The translations under genes and the position numbers were made by a program. The notes below the pieces were generated by a model, which saw only the letters and a program-made list of their open reading frames with translations, did no database searches and had not been told where the DNA came from. From Lachnospiraceae bacterium (GTDB lineage: Bacteria > Bacillota > Clostridia > Lachnospirales > Lachnospiraceae), in contig CABIXN010000002.1 in NCBI GenBank assembly GCA_902362715.1, forward strand, positions 186,001 through 250,000: 64,000 bases of DNA, given 5' to 3'. Below are positions 24,764-33,663 of this stretch, piece by piece (position 1 is the stretch's first letter; each line of letters starts with the position of its first letter).

Positions 24764-26047
24764 ATGGACATTGACCTTGGTCATTTAAGGAAGCCGTGCG
24801 TCTGTGGAAGAGAGCATAAACTGCAAGTCCGGGAGATTTATGTGGAACCGGGAGCGGTTTCACATCTCATGGACATTCTGGAGAATTTTCAGAATCCGGT
24901 ATTGATCTGCGACAGCAATACACGGGCGGCGGCGGAACCGTTTTTAGAAGAAGAATATAAGGATTATCCGGTGATTGAATTAAATCCGGAAGGGCTGACG
25001 GCAGATAATGAGAGTGTTGAGAAGGTTTTGACACAGGTGGATTTCTGCGACAGAGGATGCAGTGCAGTGCCGGTAGACATTTTGGTGGCTATTGGTGCGG
25101 GAACGATTCATGAACTGACACGCTACTGCGCCAATGAGCATGGGATTCCGTTTGTTTCGATACCTACAGCTGCCAGCGGAGACAGCTTTGCTTCAACGGT
25201 GGCGGCAATTACCTGGGATGGGATGAAAAAAACACTCCCTGCCGCGGCGCCTGAATGGATTCTGGCGGATACAGATATTTTTTCCGCAGCTCCCTATAAG
25301 CTTACAGCGGCTGGAATATCAGATGTGCTTGGGAAATATACGGCGTTGCTGGATTGGAGAGTTTCACATCTGCTGACAGATGAATACATATGTGAAGAGA
25401 TCTGTGAAATGGAAGAGGATATGATCAGGGATATCCGCCATGAACTGGATGATATCCGGGACGGTGATAAGGATGCCATGGAGAAGCTTATGTATGCGCT
25501 TATTTTTTCAGGGCTTGCCATGCAGATGGCGGGAACGTCAAGACCGGTATCCGGCGCGGAACATCATGTGGCGCATCTGCTGGATATGGAGTCCGGGAAG
25601 TGTGCAAAGCCGGTTCTTCATGGAGAAAAGGTATCTGTAGGACTTCTTCTGGTGATTGAGGAATATAAGAAACTGGCGGGATGGATACGGGCCAAAAGAA
25701 CAGTGGTACAGAGTGAAACACTTAAAGGACTGGAGTACGGCCTTTTGGAGAAGGTGTTTGGAAAAGAAACTGTATTGGAAGAGATTCTAGCTGAAAATAC
25801 GCCAAATCCGCTGGAAGATATTGATCTGGAACGGTTTGAAGAGTCCCTGGAAAAAATTGCGGACCTGATTGATGACCTTCCTGAGACGGAGCAGTTAAGG
25901 AATAAGATGAAAAAGGCCGGGTGTATTACGACGCTTTCTGAAATACAGATGACGGAGGGGCAGAAGGAAGACATTCTGCATGTAAGTCCATATGTGCGCA
26001 GCAGGCTGACACTGCTAAGGCTGATGAAACTGATTGAAGTAAGGTAG
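24764..26047 (+). CDS. araM: sn-glycerol-1-phosphate dehydrogenase
   Basis: A 427-residue enzyme of the AraM/EgsA type that reduces dihydroxyacetone phosphate to glycerol-1-phosphate with NAD(P)H. Motifs include VAIGAGTIHELTRY for the nucleotide, PTAASGDSFAS, and the zinc region with SGAEHHVAHLLD and LHGEKVSVG. This stereoisomer is the archaeal lipid backbone; in Firmicutes it feeds heptaprenylglyceryl phosphate made by PcrB. No pcrB is present here. The gene has AAAGGAG before its ATG and its own terminator. The C-terminal extension is long but typical for clostridial members. Confidence 0.9.
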   Translation: MDIDLGHLRKPCVCGREHKLQVREIYVEPGAVSHLMDILENFQNPVLICDSNTRAAAEPFLEEEYKDYPVIELNPEGLTADNESVEKVLTQVDFCDRGCSAVPVDILVAIGAGTIHELTRYCANEHGIPFVSIPTAASGDSFASTVAAITWDGMKKTLPAAAPEWILADTDIFSAAPYKLTAAGISDVLGKYTALLDWRVSHLLTDEYICEEICEMEEDMIRDIRHELDDIRDGDKDAMEKLMYALIFSGLAMQMAGTSRPVSGAEHHVAHLLDMESGKCAKPVLHGEKVSVGLLLVIEEYKKLAGWIRAKRTVVQSETLKGLEYGLLEKVFGKETVLEEILAENTPNPLEDIDLERFEESLEKIADLIDDLPETEQLRNKMKKAGCITTLSEIQMTEGQKEDILHVSPYVRSRLTLLRLMKLIEVR

Positions 26048-26077
26048 CAGCTGAAGGAAGTTAATAGAAAGAAGACG

Positions 26078-26126
26078 AAAAAGTATCTCAAAATCATTGG
26101 ATGAAATGATCTTGAGATACTTTTTG
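26078..26126 (+). terminator. terminator of araM
   Basis: AAAAAGTATCTCAA (26078-26091) followed by ATCATT pairs with AATGAT and TTGAGATACTTTTT (26112-26125): a 20-bp stem with a T-tract. Confidence 0.93.
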
Positions 26127-26305
26127 TGTAACAGAAAAAATAAAAGGGATATCGGTTAATAAATAGTCATGAATAGAGCTAGGGCATCACTCAATAAATA
26201 GCTCCAGTTGGGAATGTGGTGTGGAGGTAAAGAGTGCCGCAAGCGTTGGCACCCTTCGGCAGAATATGCCAGGGTATTCTTTTCTAACGCAAGCAGGAAA
26301 TTTTG
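26127..26305. other. gap with three short hairpins
   Basis: No gene. I see GTGCC/GGCAC (26234-26252), AGAATA/TATTCT followed by TTTCT (26261-26285) and GCAGG/CCTGC (26293-26313) reaching into the end of the pucR-type gene. None is a convincing terminator for that minus-strand gene. Confidence 0.4.
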
Positions 26306-27832
26306 CTACCTGCTCAAATAATCCCATATTTTAAAGGATAACTCATATAAAAACAGCAGTTTGCTGTCTGTAATAGAGATATTCAATAATTCTTCTATTT
26401 TTTTGATTCTGTAAAAAAATGTGCTTCTGTGGACATGAAGATATTCTGCGGTTTTTGCAGCATTTCTGTCATTATCCAGATATGCCCGAAGAGATGGAAT
26501 AAATTCTGTGTGGTTGATCCTATCATAATCCATCAGCTGTTTTAAGTGGTGGTGGATACCTATTTCCAGGCCGGTATAGTCAGTGTTGGAAAACAGATAT
26601 TGAGGGAGCAGGTCGGAGCCGAAAAAAAGCAGGTCTTTTGAGTGCATGGCATCTCCCAGCTCCAGTGTATGAAGGGCCTGCCCATAGAAGGAATTAATTT
26701 TTAAAATATCGGCAAAGGGCTGGCTGATACCGGCTTTCATATGATTGAGCTGTGCAAAGTTTTTCAGCGGTGCCACAAATTCTTCATCCAGAAGAATCGG
26801 TTTATCCTGATTTAAAAACAGAACAATCGTATCCTGATAAACAACAGACATGCTGTTTGGATAAACTGTGCGGAGTGTTGCCATCTGGCGCTTATTAAAT
26901 AAGGTGCTGTCATGAGGTTCTGTGCAGGCAAGGACGATGAGACAGAAAAACTGGCAGAATCTGCGGTCTAGCAGTTCTAACCGGGAACTGATAAGGTTTA
27001 CATCGTGGAACCGTCCCTCCAGAAGATCAATAAGGAAATTTTCATACTTCAGGCCGCTTCTTGTAATAAAGAAATCATGTTTCTGCATCTCGATGGCACA
27101 TGCATCTGCCAGCGCTGTAGTAATTTTTAATTCATAAGGGGTCGCATCAATGTCTGCTTCCAGGCAGACTGCCACATAACCGGCCATAACATTCTGGATT
27201 CGAATTGCGCAGAAAATCCAGTTATTATCCGGATGATCTTCTGTTTTGGAAAAAAAAGCTCTTTTGTTTTCATAAATCCGGTCTTCAATCTGCAGACGTT
27301 TCAGACTTTCTACTTCGCTGGCAGTAAGAAAGGTGCGGGACTGGCTTCTTTCTATTCCATAAGGCATCTGATTCATCAGCTGAGAAGTTTCTATGATATT
27401 ATAGCTGGCATCACAGATAGAGATGGGATGCTTCAGAAAGCTTTCTGCCTTTGATACAACATCTTTCAGACCATGTCCGTAGTACAGAGCATGGTATAGC
27501 TGATTACTGTGATTCTCAATGAGGGATTCCAGTTTTAGATATTCATTTATTACCGTATATAAAATATGAACTTCCGGAGAACGGTTCATGCGGACCTGGC
27601 AAAAAGCTTCATTGGATTGAGCATCAGTGAGAAGAATATATTGATGGGCATCCGATGGTATTGATAGTGCAGCGGAAGAGTCCGGTTTTAAATAAAGCGT
27701 ATTAAAATCATAAATGGTATCCTTTGTTAAGATATCAACCCGGTTGATCAGGCGTTCTTCTTCATAAGATTCAATAATGATAATCTGAAAGGTTTCTACT
27801 ATGTGCTGTATGATGGATTTTAATTTAATCAT
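26306..27832 (-). CDS. PucR/CdaR-type transcriptional regulator (first)
   Basis: A 508-residue regulator. The C-terminal PucR helix-turn-helix reads LRAYLDNDRNAAKTAEYLHVHRSTFFYRIKKIEELLNI, and the N-terminal half is a sensory domain with no clear ligand motif. PucR/CdaR proteins usually activate catabolic genes when their substrate is present. It is divergent from the iron-sulfur/flavoprotein cluster, and three TTCAACA...TGTTGAA palindromes lie in the gap, one only 14 bases upstream of its own start. I chose the ATG at 27832, seven bases after CGGAGA, because the longer frame to 27946 would run across those palindromes. Confidence 0.87.
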   Translation of the reverse strand: MIKLKSIIQHIVETFQIIIIESYEEERLINRVDILTKDTIYDFNTLYLKPDSSAALSIPSDAHQYILLTDAQSNEAFCQVRMNRSPEVHILYTVINEYLKLESLIENHSNQLYHALYYGHGLKDVVSKAESFLKHPISICDASYNIIETSQLMNQMPYGIERSQSRTFLTASEVESLKRLQIEDRIYENKRAFFSKTEDHPDNNWIFCAIRIQNVMAGYVAVCLEADIDATPYELKITTALADACAIEMQKHDFFITRSGLKYENFLIDLLEGRFHDVNLISSRLELLDRRFCQFFCLIVLACTEPHDSTLFNKRQMATLRTVYPNSMSVVYQDTIVLFLNQDKPILLDEEFVAPLKNFAQLNHMKAGISQPFADILKINSFYGQALHTLELGDAMHSKDLLFFGSDLLPQYLFSNTDYTGLEIGIHHHLKQLMDYDRINHTEFIPSLRAYLDNDRNAAKTAEYLHVHRSTFFYRIKKIEELLNISITDSKLLFLYELSFKIWDYLSR

Positions 27833-27845
27833 AGGATTTCTCCGA

Positions 27846-27861
27846 TTCAACATATGTTGAA
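27846..27861. promoter_or_regulatory. operator-like palindrome 1
   Basis: TTCAACATATGTTGAA is a perfect 16-base palindrome, 14 bases upstream of the PucR-type start codon. It shares the TTCAACA-TGTTGAA arms with two more sites in this gap. Confidence 0.75.
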
Positions 27862-27886
27862 AAACAGGACACTGAAAATATGTTTT

Positions 27887-27903
27887 TTCAACAGCTGTTT
27901 GAA
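27887..27903. promoter_or_regulatory. operator-like palindrome 2
   Basis: TTCAACAGCTGTTTGAA matches the same palindrome with one extra T in the right arm. It lies 22 bases before the TATAAT at 27925-27930, near where the -35 region of the plus-strand operon should be. Confidence 0.65.
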
Positions 27904-27924
27904 GTGTTTTTCTTGTTGATGTGC

Positions 27925-27930
27925 TATAAT
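27925..27930 (+). promoter_or_regulatory. -10 box of the redox operon
   Basis: TATAAT with no good -35 word at the normal distance. This fits an activated promoter, with operator-like sites on both sides. Confidence 0.5.
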
Positions 27931-27975
27931 GCAGATAGTTTAACACAGATAGGCTTTTAGAGTCAATTTATAGAA

Positions 27976-27989
27976 TCAACAATTGTTGA
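27976..27989. promoter_or_regulatory. operator-like palindrome 3
   Basis: TCAACAATTGTTGA is a perfect 14-base palindrome downstream of the TATAAT and 51 bases before the redox operon's first start codon. Confidence 0.75.
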
Positions 27990-28040
27990 AAAATATGAAT
28001 TGAACAGAGATACAAATATAAGCTGGAGAGGAGAAATAGT

Positions 28041-30164
28041 ATGGCTGTTATAACAATTGACGGTATCCGTCTGGAAGTGCCGGATCAGAAAAATGTTCTG
28101 GACTGCGCGCTGGAAGCGGGAATTTATATTCCGCATTTATGCCATCACCCGGATCTGCCGGAAAATGGTTCCTGCCGGATGTGCGTGGTGGAAGTGGAAG
28201 GACAGGATGAGGTAGTCCGCTCCTGTATGCTAAAGGCGGAAGATGGTTTAAATATTACCACAAACAGTGAAAGGATAAGCAGGTTAAGGACGCTGGCATT
28301 GGAATTATTGCTGGGGGCACACCCGGAGGATTGTTCCACCTGTCCGAAATATGGGAATTGTGAGCTTCAGACACTGATTCAGTATATTGGTGCTAATAAT
28401 GCCAGAATGAAAAACCGAAGCAGAGGGTTTAAAATGAATGAAGATAATCCACTGCTGATTCATGATATGAACCGCTGTGTATTATGCGGACGCTGTGTAA
28501 GAGCCTGTAAGAGACTTAGGGGTGTGGGAATTTTAGATTATCAGAAAAAGGATATGGAGACCTACATAGGGACACTGCACGATAAGCTGTTAAAGGATGC
28601 AGACTGTCGGTTTTGTACTGCATGTGCGGAAGTCTGTCCCACAGGAACTATCAGAGATAAAAAGGTATACAGCGCGGCTGACGGAACAAGAGAAGAAGTG
28701 CTGGTGCCGTGTAAAAATGCCTGTCCGGCGCATACGGATGTTCCGCGTTATATCCGCTATGTAAAAGAAGGAAAATTTGATGAGGCAGCGGCAGTAATCC
28801 GTGAAAAAGTGCCGTTTCCAAAAGCACTGGGTTATATTTGTAATCACGTCTGCGAACTGGAATGTAAAAGAAAAGAAGTCAGTGAAGCTATGTCCATCCG
28901 CAATATCAAGCGTTATGCAGCTGAGCAGGATACCGGTTCCTGCTGGAAGGGAAAAGGCAAACAGCTTGCAGATACCGGAAAGAAGGTCTGTATTGTGGGC
29001 GGTGGTCCGGCCGGTATGACAGCGGCATATTACCTGCGCAAACAGGGGCATGAGGTTACCGTTAAAGAAGCCCTTCCAACTGTAGGCGGAATGATGGGAT
29101 ATGGCATTCCTTCCTATCGTCTTCCAAGAAATATCATTGAAGAAGAGGCAGCAGTCATTCAGGAGGCCGGAGTCGTAATAGAATGCAATACGAAGGTTGA
29201 AAATCCAACGGAACTTCTGAAAGAGTATGATGCGGTATTGATGGCCATTGGAGCACATACCGGCGTCAGACTGCCAATGCAGGGCAATGATCTGGAGGGT
29301 GTGCTGCTAAACATTGATTTTCTGCGCAAGGCAAGTCTGGGAGAAGAAACCGGTATGGGCAGGAAAGTTATTGTTCTTGGGGGCGGTAATGTCGCCTTTG
29401 ACTGTGCCAGAACGGCAAAACGGCTGGGGGCCGAAGAGATTCATCTGGCTTGTCTGGAGGCAAGAGAGGCTATGACTGCAGACGATGAAGAAATAGATCA
29501 GGCACAGGAAGAAGGCATTTTTGTTCATCCGGCACAGACTTTTGAAAAGATTACCGGTGAGGATAAAGTGACCGGAGTTGATTTCATGGATGTAAAATCT
29601 TTTACTTTTGATGAAAACAGAAGAGCTGTGATTGAAAAAGTAGAGGGAAGCCAACATCATATTGAAGGCGATACGGTAATTTTTGCTGTAGGCCAGAGGC
29701 CGGATATTGATGAACATGCAGGACTTGAACTGGGCAGAGGAAACAGTATTAAAGTTAGAGATAAATCTCTTGCGGCGTCAACAGAAGGCATATTTGCCGC
29801 AGGCGATGTTGTATACGGAACAAAGTCGGTGATTCAGGCGATTGCATCCGGACGGGATGCGGCGATGGAGATTGACAGATACCTGGGCGGCGATGGAGAT
29901 ATTTCAGAGGTACTTGCTCCGGAAGAAATGCCGGATCCGTACATAGGGCGAAAAGAAGGATTTGGTTATGAAACAAGAGTACAGCCAGATGTAGTGCCGG
30001 CAGAAGAGAGAAAAGATAACTTTGGTCTTGTGGACCATGGTATCTGCTCTGATAGTATCTGCGGGGAAGCCGGCAGATGTCTGCAGTGCGATCTGCGGGT
30101 TTCAATTAAACAGCCGAAGCTCTGGACAGAATTTTCAGATAAAAAGGAGGCAGTTGAATCATGA
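28041..30164 (+). CDS. NuoG-like iron-sulfur / GltD-like FAD-NAD(P) fusion oxidoreductase
   Basis: A 707-residue soluble electron hub. In order: a 2Fe-2S domain (C34, C45, C48, C62); the His-Cys3 cluster typical of NuoG (H94, C98, C101, C107); two 4Fe-4S sets (C146/149/152/156 and C189/192/195/199); a GltD-type N-terminal cluster region (C224, C228, C267, C271, C275); an FAD Rossmann motif GGGPAG (320-325); and an NAD(P) motif GGGNVA (447-452). It should take electrons from NAD(P)H and pass them along iron-sulfur centres, or the reverse. It heads an operon with a NuoF-like subunit (overlap of four bases) and a flavoprotein reductase. The start follows GGAGAGGAG. Confidence 0.87.
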   Translation: MAVITIDGIRLEVPDQKNVLDCALEAGIYIPHLCHHPDLPENGSCRMCVVEVEGQDEVVRSCMLKAEDGLNITTNSERISRLRTLALELLLGAHPEDCSTCPKYGNCELQTLIQYIGANNARMKNRSRGFKMNEDNPLLIHDMNRCVLCGRCVRACKRLRGVGILDYQKKDMETYIGTLHDKLLKDADCRFCTACAEVCPTGTIRDKKVYSAADGTREEVLVPCKNACPAHTDVPRYIRYVKEGKFDEAAAVIREKVPFPKALGYICNHVCELECKRKEVSEAMSIRNIKRYAAEQDTGSCWKGKGKQLADTGKKVCIVGGGPAGMTAAYYLRKQGHEVTVKEALPTVGGMMGYGIPSYRLPRNIIEEEAAVIQEAGVVIECNTKVENPTELLKEYDAVLMAIGAHTGVRLPMQGNDLEGVLLNIDFLRKASLGEETGMGRKVIVLGGGNVAFDCARTAKRLGAEEIHLACLEAREAMTADDEEIDQAQEEGIFVHPAQTFEKITGEDKVTGVDFMDVKSFTFDENRRAVIEKVEGSQHHIEGDTVIFAVGQRPDIDEHAGLELGRGNSIKVRDKSLAASTEGIFAAGDVVYGTKSVIQAIASGRDAAMEIDRYLGGDGDISEVLAPEEMPDPYIGRKEGFGYETRVQPDVVPAEERKDNFGLVDHGICSDSICGEAGRCLQCDLRVSIKQPKLWTEFSDKKEAVES

Positions 30165-31369
30165 GTGCTTTAGAACATGCAAAAGCAGCAGGCGTAAAAG
30201 CTGCAATAGAGAAAATTGCTTCCCTGGGAATCAGAGAATATGGAGTATTTTCGGAAGATCTGGCCGGTAAATGGAAACGTATTTTAGGTGAAGGCCAGCA
30301 TGAGTTAAAATTAGCGGCAGCTCTAAATAACAGCGATACAAGAAGAGTTTTTCTTGAATTGCTGAAATTAGATGCAGATAAAGTATTTGAGGGAATGCAG
30401 GCAGCAGGCTATGTGCTTGGCGCCGGGGAACTGGTATTGTATCTGCCCAAAGAAGAGGAAGATCTGAAAAAGGAACTGGAAAGCAGGGCCAAAACTTATG
30501 GTATACGGATAGAAAATGCCTTTGTTAATGTAAGAGAATGGCAGGGACATGGGCTGCACCATATTGCCACAATGGCTGAAGTGGCGGATGCCTTTCTGGA
30601 TTCATACCAGCCAGGAACATATCTGGCTGTCTGTCAGGGAGCAGAAACAGGGGAATTAAAGAGAATCCCTTATGGAACGAAGCTGAATGAAATAGCAGAG
30701 CTTGACAAAGCAAAGGCTGTAGAGATAGGTACAAAGCTGTATACGGTATCTGAGGCTGAGGAATGTATAATAGATGAAACGCTGAATACCGGAGATGGTG
30801 TGGTGACGGTAATTCCTGAGAGTTCCTGTCTGATGCAGGAAGCGGAAAAAAGACTTTTGATATCCAGAAAGAATGGCTGCGGAAAATGCACATTCTGCCG
30901 GGAGGGGCTCAATCAGCTTTACGGACATATGACGGATATTACCAGTGGAAAAGGGAAAAAAGAAGGTCTTGATATGATGAAAGAGATCGGAGAGGCCATG
31001 CGGTTTTCCTGCGGCTGTTCTGTTGGAACTGTGGGAGCCGATTTTACCCTTGGAGCGATGGAAGGCTTTATGAGTGAATTTGATGCCCATATTAAAAAAC
31101 GGAACTGTCCGGCCGGTGTATGTACCTGTTTTATGACAATTTATATTGATCCGAATATCTGTGAAGGCTGTGAGGAATGTGCAGACGTATGTCCGGAAGA
31201 ATGTATAGAAGGAAAAGCCGGATATATTCATATGATTGATGACTTTGACTGCACAAAGTGCGGAAAATGTATTGAGGCATGTGAATATGATGCTGTTGTA
31301 CAGACAACAGGGCGGGTGCCAAAACTGCCTTCAAGACTTGTAAAATGCGGTAAGTTTAAAAAGCGTTAG
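30161..31369 (+). CDS. NuoF-like iron-sulfur subunit lacking the NADH/FMN domain
   Basis: A 402-residue protein. Residues 230-305 match the C-terminal cluster domain of NuoF/HydB (GCGKCTFCREG with C240, C243, C246, then C284/C286 in RFSCGCS). Two ferredoxin-type 4Fe-4S sets follow (C334/337/340/344 and C364/367/370/374). The glycine-rich GRGGAGFP-type NADH/FMN motif of true NuoF is missing; the N-terminal 230 residues resemble no more than the linker regions. NADH oxidation is therefore likely done by the GltD-like half of the partner, with this subunit wiring electrons onward. Its start overlaps the preceding stop. Confidence 0.82.
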   Translation: MSALEHAKAAGVKAAIEKIASLGIREYGVFSEDLAGKWKRILGEGQHELKLAAALNNSDTRRVFLELLKLDADKVFEGMQAAGYVLGAGELVLYLPKEEEDLKKELESRAKTYGIRIENAFVNVREWQGHGLHHIATMAEVADAFLDSYQPGTYLAVCQGAETGELKRIPYGTKLNEIAELDKAKAVEIGTKLYTVSEAEECIIDETLNTGDGVVTVIPESSCLMQEAEKRLLISRKNGCGKCTFCREGLNQLYGHMTDITSGKGKKEGLDMMKEIGEAMRFSCGCSVGTVGADFTLGAMEGFMSEFDAHIKKRNCPAGVCTCFMTIYIDPNICEGCEECADVCPEECIEGKAGYIHMIDDFDCTKCGKCIEACEYDAVVQTTGRVPKLPSRLVKCGKFKKR

Positions 31370-31458
31370 ATGTAATTATATTAGATATTAAAAAGATGCA
31401 GCAGACAGTAAAATATGAAAACTATAAATGAGACAACAGGAAGCAGGAGGTATGCAAA

Positions 31459-32922
31459 ATGAAGAAAATGGAAGCAGATGTTGTAGTTGTAGCGGCAGGA
31501 CCGGCAGGGCTGGCAGCGGCAATCACAGCGGGGGAAAATGATTTGAAAGCAATTGTATTTGAGAAAGCAAATACAACCGGCGGTGCGGCTAATATGGGTA
31601 TGGGCCCTCTTGGCATCGGCACTAAAATCCAAAAGAAAGAGTTTAAAGATTTAACCTTAGAAGAAGCGTATGATATTCATATGAAATATACGCACTATCG
31701 TGTAGATGGAGATCTCGTACAGACATATTTTGAAAAATCAGCAGACACAATTGAATGGCTTGAGGATATGGGAGTAGAATTTGCAGGAGCATTTAAGTAT
31801 TTTACAGAATCTGCTGCAACCTGGCATATTGTAAAGCCGGAAAATGGTGTAATAGGTCCTCGTGCGGCCGGTCCCATGGTTCGTATTATGACGGAAAAGG
31901 CAAAAGAACTTGGCGCTGAAATTTATCTGGAAACACCTGTAAAAAGTTTGATTATGGAAGATGGAAAATGCGTGGGCGTTATAGCAGCAGATAAAGATGG
32001 CGAAGAAATTGAGGCTCGTGCCAAAGCGGTTGTAGTTGCTACCGGCGGATTTGGTACAAATCCGGAAATGATAAAGAATGAATTCGGCCTTGATCTGTGG
32101 AAAAACTTTTTCCCGTTTAATGTACCCGGAACCAACGGTGAGGGCCTGAATATGATGTGGGATGCAGGTGCTATGAAATGGGGCGCAAATATAGAAATGA
32201 TTTTCCAGATGAAAGACAATATGTCACATTTTATTCTGGATGCGTGTTTCCGTCAGCCGGCACTGTTGGTAAATCAAAAAGGTTTCCGTTTCCTGGATGA
32301 AGGTCAGATGGGAAATACAACATTTACAGGAAATGCAATTAATCTGCAGCCTGGCAAATGTGCTTACTGTATTATGGACCGTAACCTTATTAAATATTAT
32401 GCAAAGAACGGACCTGATATTTTTGATATCGTACATCCGGAGGAATGTTTCTTTGAATTTGAAAATGCAGCAAAAGAAGCTGTTGAGACCGGGTATGACG
32501 GTTATTTTGAAGCAGATACCATTGAAGAGCTTGCAGAAAAAATGGGAATTGATCCGGATACATTAGCTGAGACGCTGGAAGATTACAATGATATGTGCGA
32601 TGAAAATATGGATACACAGTTCCATAAAGATCCAAGATATCTTCATGCAATTTCAGGACGTAAAGGTGGTTTTATTGCTGTACGGTTCTATATTGCAGCA
32701 TATGGTACGATCGGCGGAGTCCGTACCAACAAATATGGAGAGGTTTTAAATTGCGATCAGGAGGCGATTCCGGGGCTTTACAGTGCAGGCTCTGACTGCA
32801 ATACAATTTACGGAGACAGCTATAATTTTACTCTGCCTGGAAACACCATGGGCTTTGCGATCAATTCCGGTCGTATGGCAGCAGAGTCCATTGCAGATTA
32901 TATTGAAGAGCTGGAAGATTAA
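31459..32922 (+). CDS. fumarate-reductase-like FAD flavoprotein
   Basis: A 487-residue FAD_binding_2 protein related to fumarate, urocanate and 3-ketosteroid reductases/dehydrogenases. The FAD motif is VVAAGPAGLAAAITAGEN (about residues 10-27), with an Ala where Gly is usual. VVVATGGFGTNPEM and the C-terminal GLYSAGSDCNTIYGDSYN and GFAINSGRMAAESIADYI are typical. There is no signal peptide, heme motif or FMN-attachment domain, so it is cytoplasmic and needs an electron donor, surely the two iron-sulfur proteins encoded just before it. The substrate, perhaps an enoate, is unknown. AGGAGG precedes the ATG, and a terminator ends the operon. Confidence 0.85.
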   Translation: MKKMEADVVVVAAGPAGLAAAITAGENDLKAIVFEKANTTGGAANMGMGPLGIGTKIQKKEFKDLTLEEAYDIHMKYTHYRVDGDLVQTYFEKSADTIEWLEDMGVEFAGAFKYFTESAATWHIVKPENGVIGPRAAGPMVRIMTEKAKELGAEIYLETPVKSLIMEDGKCVGVIAADKDGEEIEARAKAVVVATGGFGTNPEMIKNEFGLDLWKNFFPFNVPGTNGEGLNMMWDAGAMKWGANIEMIFQMKDNMSHFILDACFRQPALLVNQKGFRFLDEGQMGNTTFTGNAINLQPGKCAYCIMDRNLIKYYAKNGPDIFDIVHPEECFFEFENAAKEAVETGYDGYFEADTIEELAEKMGIDPDTLAETLEDYNDMCDENMDTQFHKDPRYLHAISGRKGGFIAVRFYIAAYGTIGGVRTNKYGEVLNCDQEAIPGLYSAGSDCNTIYGDSYNFTLPGNTMGFAINSGRMAAESIADYIEELED

Positions 32923-32927
32923 TAATT

Positions 32928-32969
32928 AAAAGAAACAATCTGGTATTTATTGGATTGTTTCTTTTTTTT
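32928..32969 (+). terminator. terminator of the redox operon
   Basis: AAAGAAACAATC (32929-32940) pairs with GATTGTTTCTTT (32953-32964), then a run of Ts. Confidence 0.92.
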
Positions 32970-33087
32970 GAGAGGAATTTTTGGAGGAAAAGGCTGGCTA
33001 AACATTGTAATTTGTCATCAGGAACTATATAATAATATTATATGTGAAGTTTTATAAGGCTTGGCAGTTAACTGGGAGGAATGGGAA

Positions 33088-33534
33088 ATGAAGGTATCCA
33101 CAAAAGGCAGATATGCTTTACGTTTAATGGTTGATCTGGGTATGCACGGGCAGGAGAATTTTGTGTCATTAAAGGATATTTCAGGCAGACAGAATATTTC
33201 GATTAAATATCTGGAACAGATAGTGACTCCTCTGAATCGTGCGGGGCTGGTTCGAAGTGCGCGGGGTGCTCAGGGAGGATATCGACTGGCAAAAGCAGCA
33301 AAGGATTATACAGCAGGGCAGATTCTGCGGGCAATTGAAGGCAGTATGGCGCCTATTGCATGTTTGGAATATGATACAAATGAATGTGCTCACTATGACC
33401 AGTGTGCTACCATTGAGTTCTGGGAGGGCATGGATAAAGTAATTACCGATTATGTTAACAGCGTGACATTAAAACAGCTCATTGACTCATATATTGCCCG
33501 GCTGAAAAAAAGCGGACTAGCTTTGGAGGATTAA
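33088..33534 (+). CDS. Rrf2 family regulator, IscR-like
   Basis: A 148-residue winged-helix regulator. It starts MKVSTKGRYALRLMVDLG and has the reading helix in ISIKYLEQIVTPLNRAGLVRSARGAQGGYRLAK. Three cysteines spaced as in IscR (CLEYDTNECAHYDQC, about residues 100-114) could hold a 2Fe-2S cluster, so it may sense iron-sulfur status or redox. GGGAGGA lies seven bases before the ATG at 33088. It sits between two iron-sulfur protein loci but has no iscS/iscU genes beside it. Confidence 0.88.
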   Translation: MKVSTKGRYALRLMVDLGMHGQENFVSLKDISGRQNISIKYLEQIVTPLNRAGLVRSARGAQGGYRLAKAAKDYTAGQILRAIEGSMAPIACLEYDTNECAHYDQCATIEFWEGMDKVITDYVNSVTLKQLIDSYIARLKKSGLALED

Positions 33535-33627
33535 AACGAAGTATAACCCGGACGATGAATTAAATTGCAATATTTTGAAAAATAATATAGACAACCTGGA
33601 AAAATTATGATAAGATAATCCGAGTGA

Positions 33628-33656
33628 AAAGCACAATCTTAAATTGTGCTTTTTCG
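33628..33656 (+). terminator. terminator upstream of tRNA-Pro
   Basis: AAAAGCACAAT pairs with ATTGTGCTTTTT around a short loop. It ends the Rrf2 transcript just before the tRNA gene; the tRNA promoter would then overlap or follow it. Confidence 0.8.
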
Positions 33657-33663
33657 TTGGAAA

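Noticed and set aside
26231-26313. Three short hairpins read as a possible repeat array
   Set aside because: Arms differ from one another and are only 5-6 bases long; no repeat unit or spacer pattern.
27846-27989. Palindromic repeats considered as a CRISPR or mobile-element trace
   Set aside because: Only three short dyads with unequal spacing in a divergent promoter gap; an operator set fits better.
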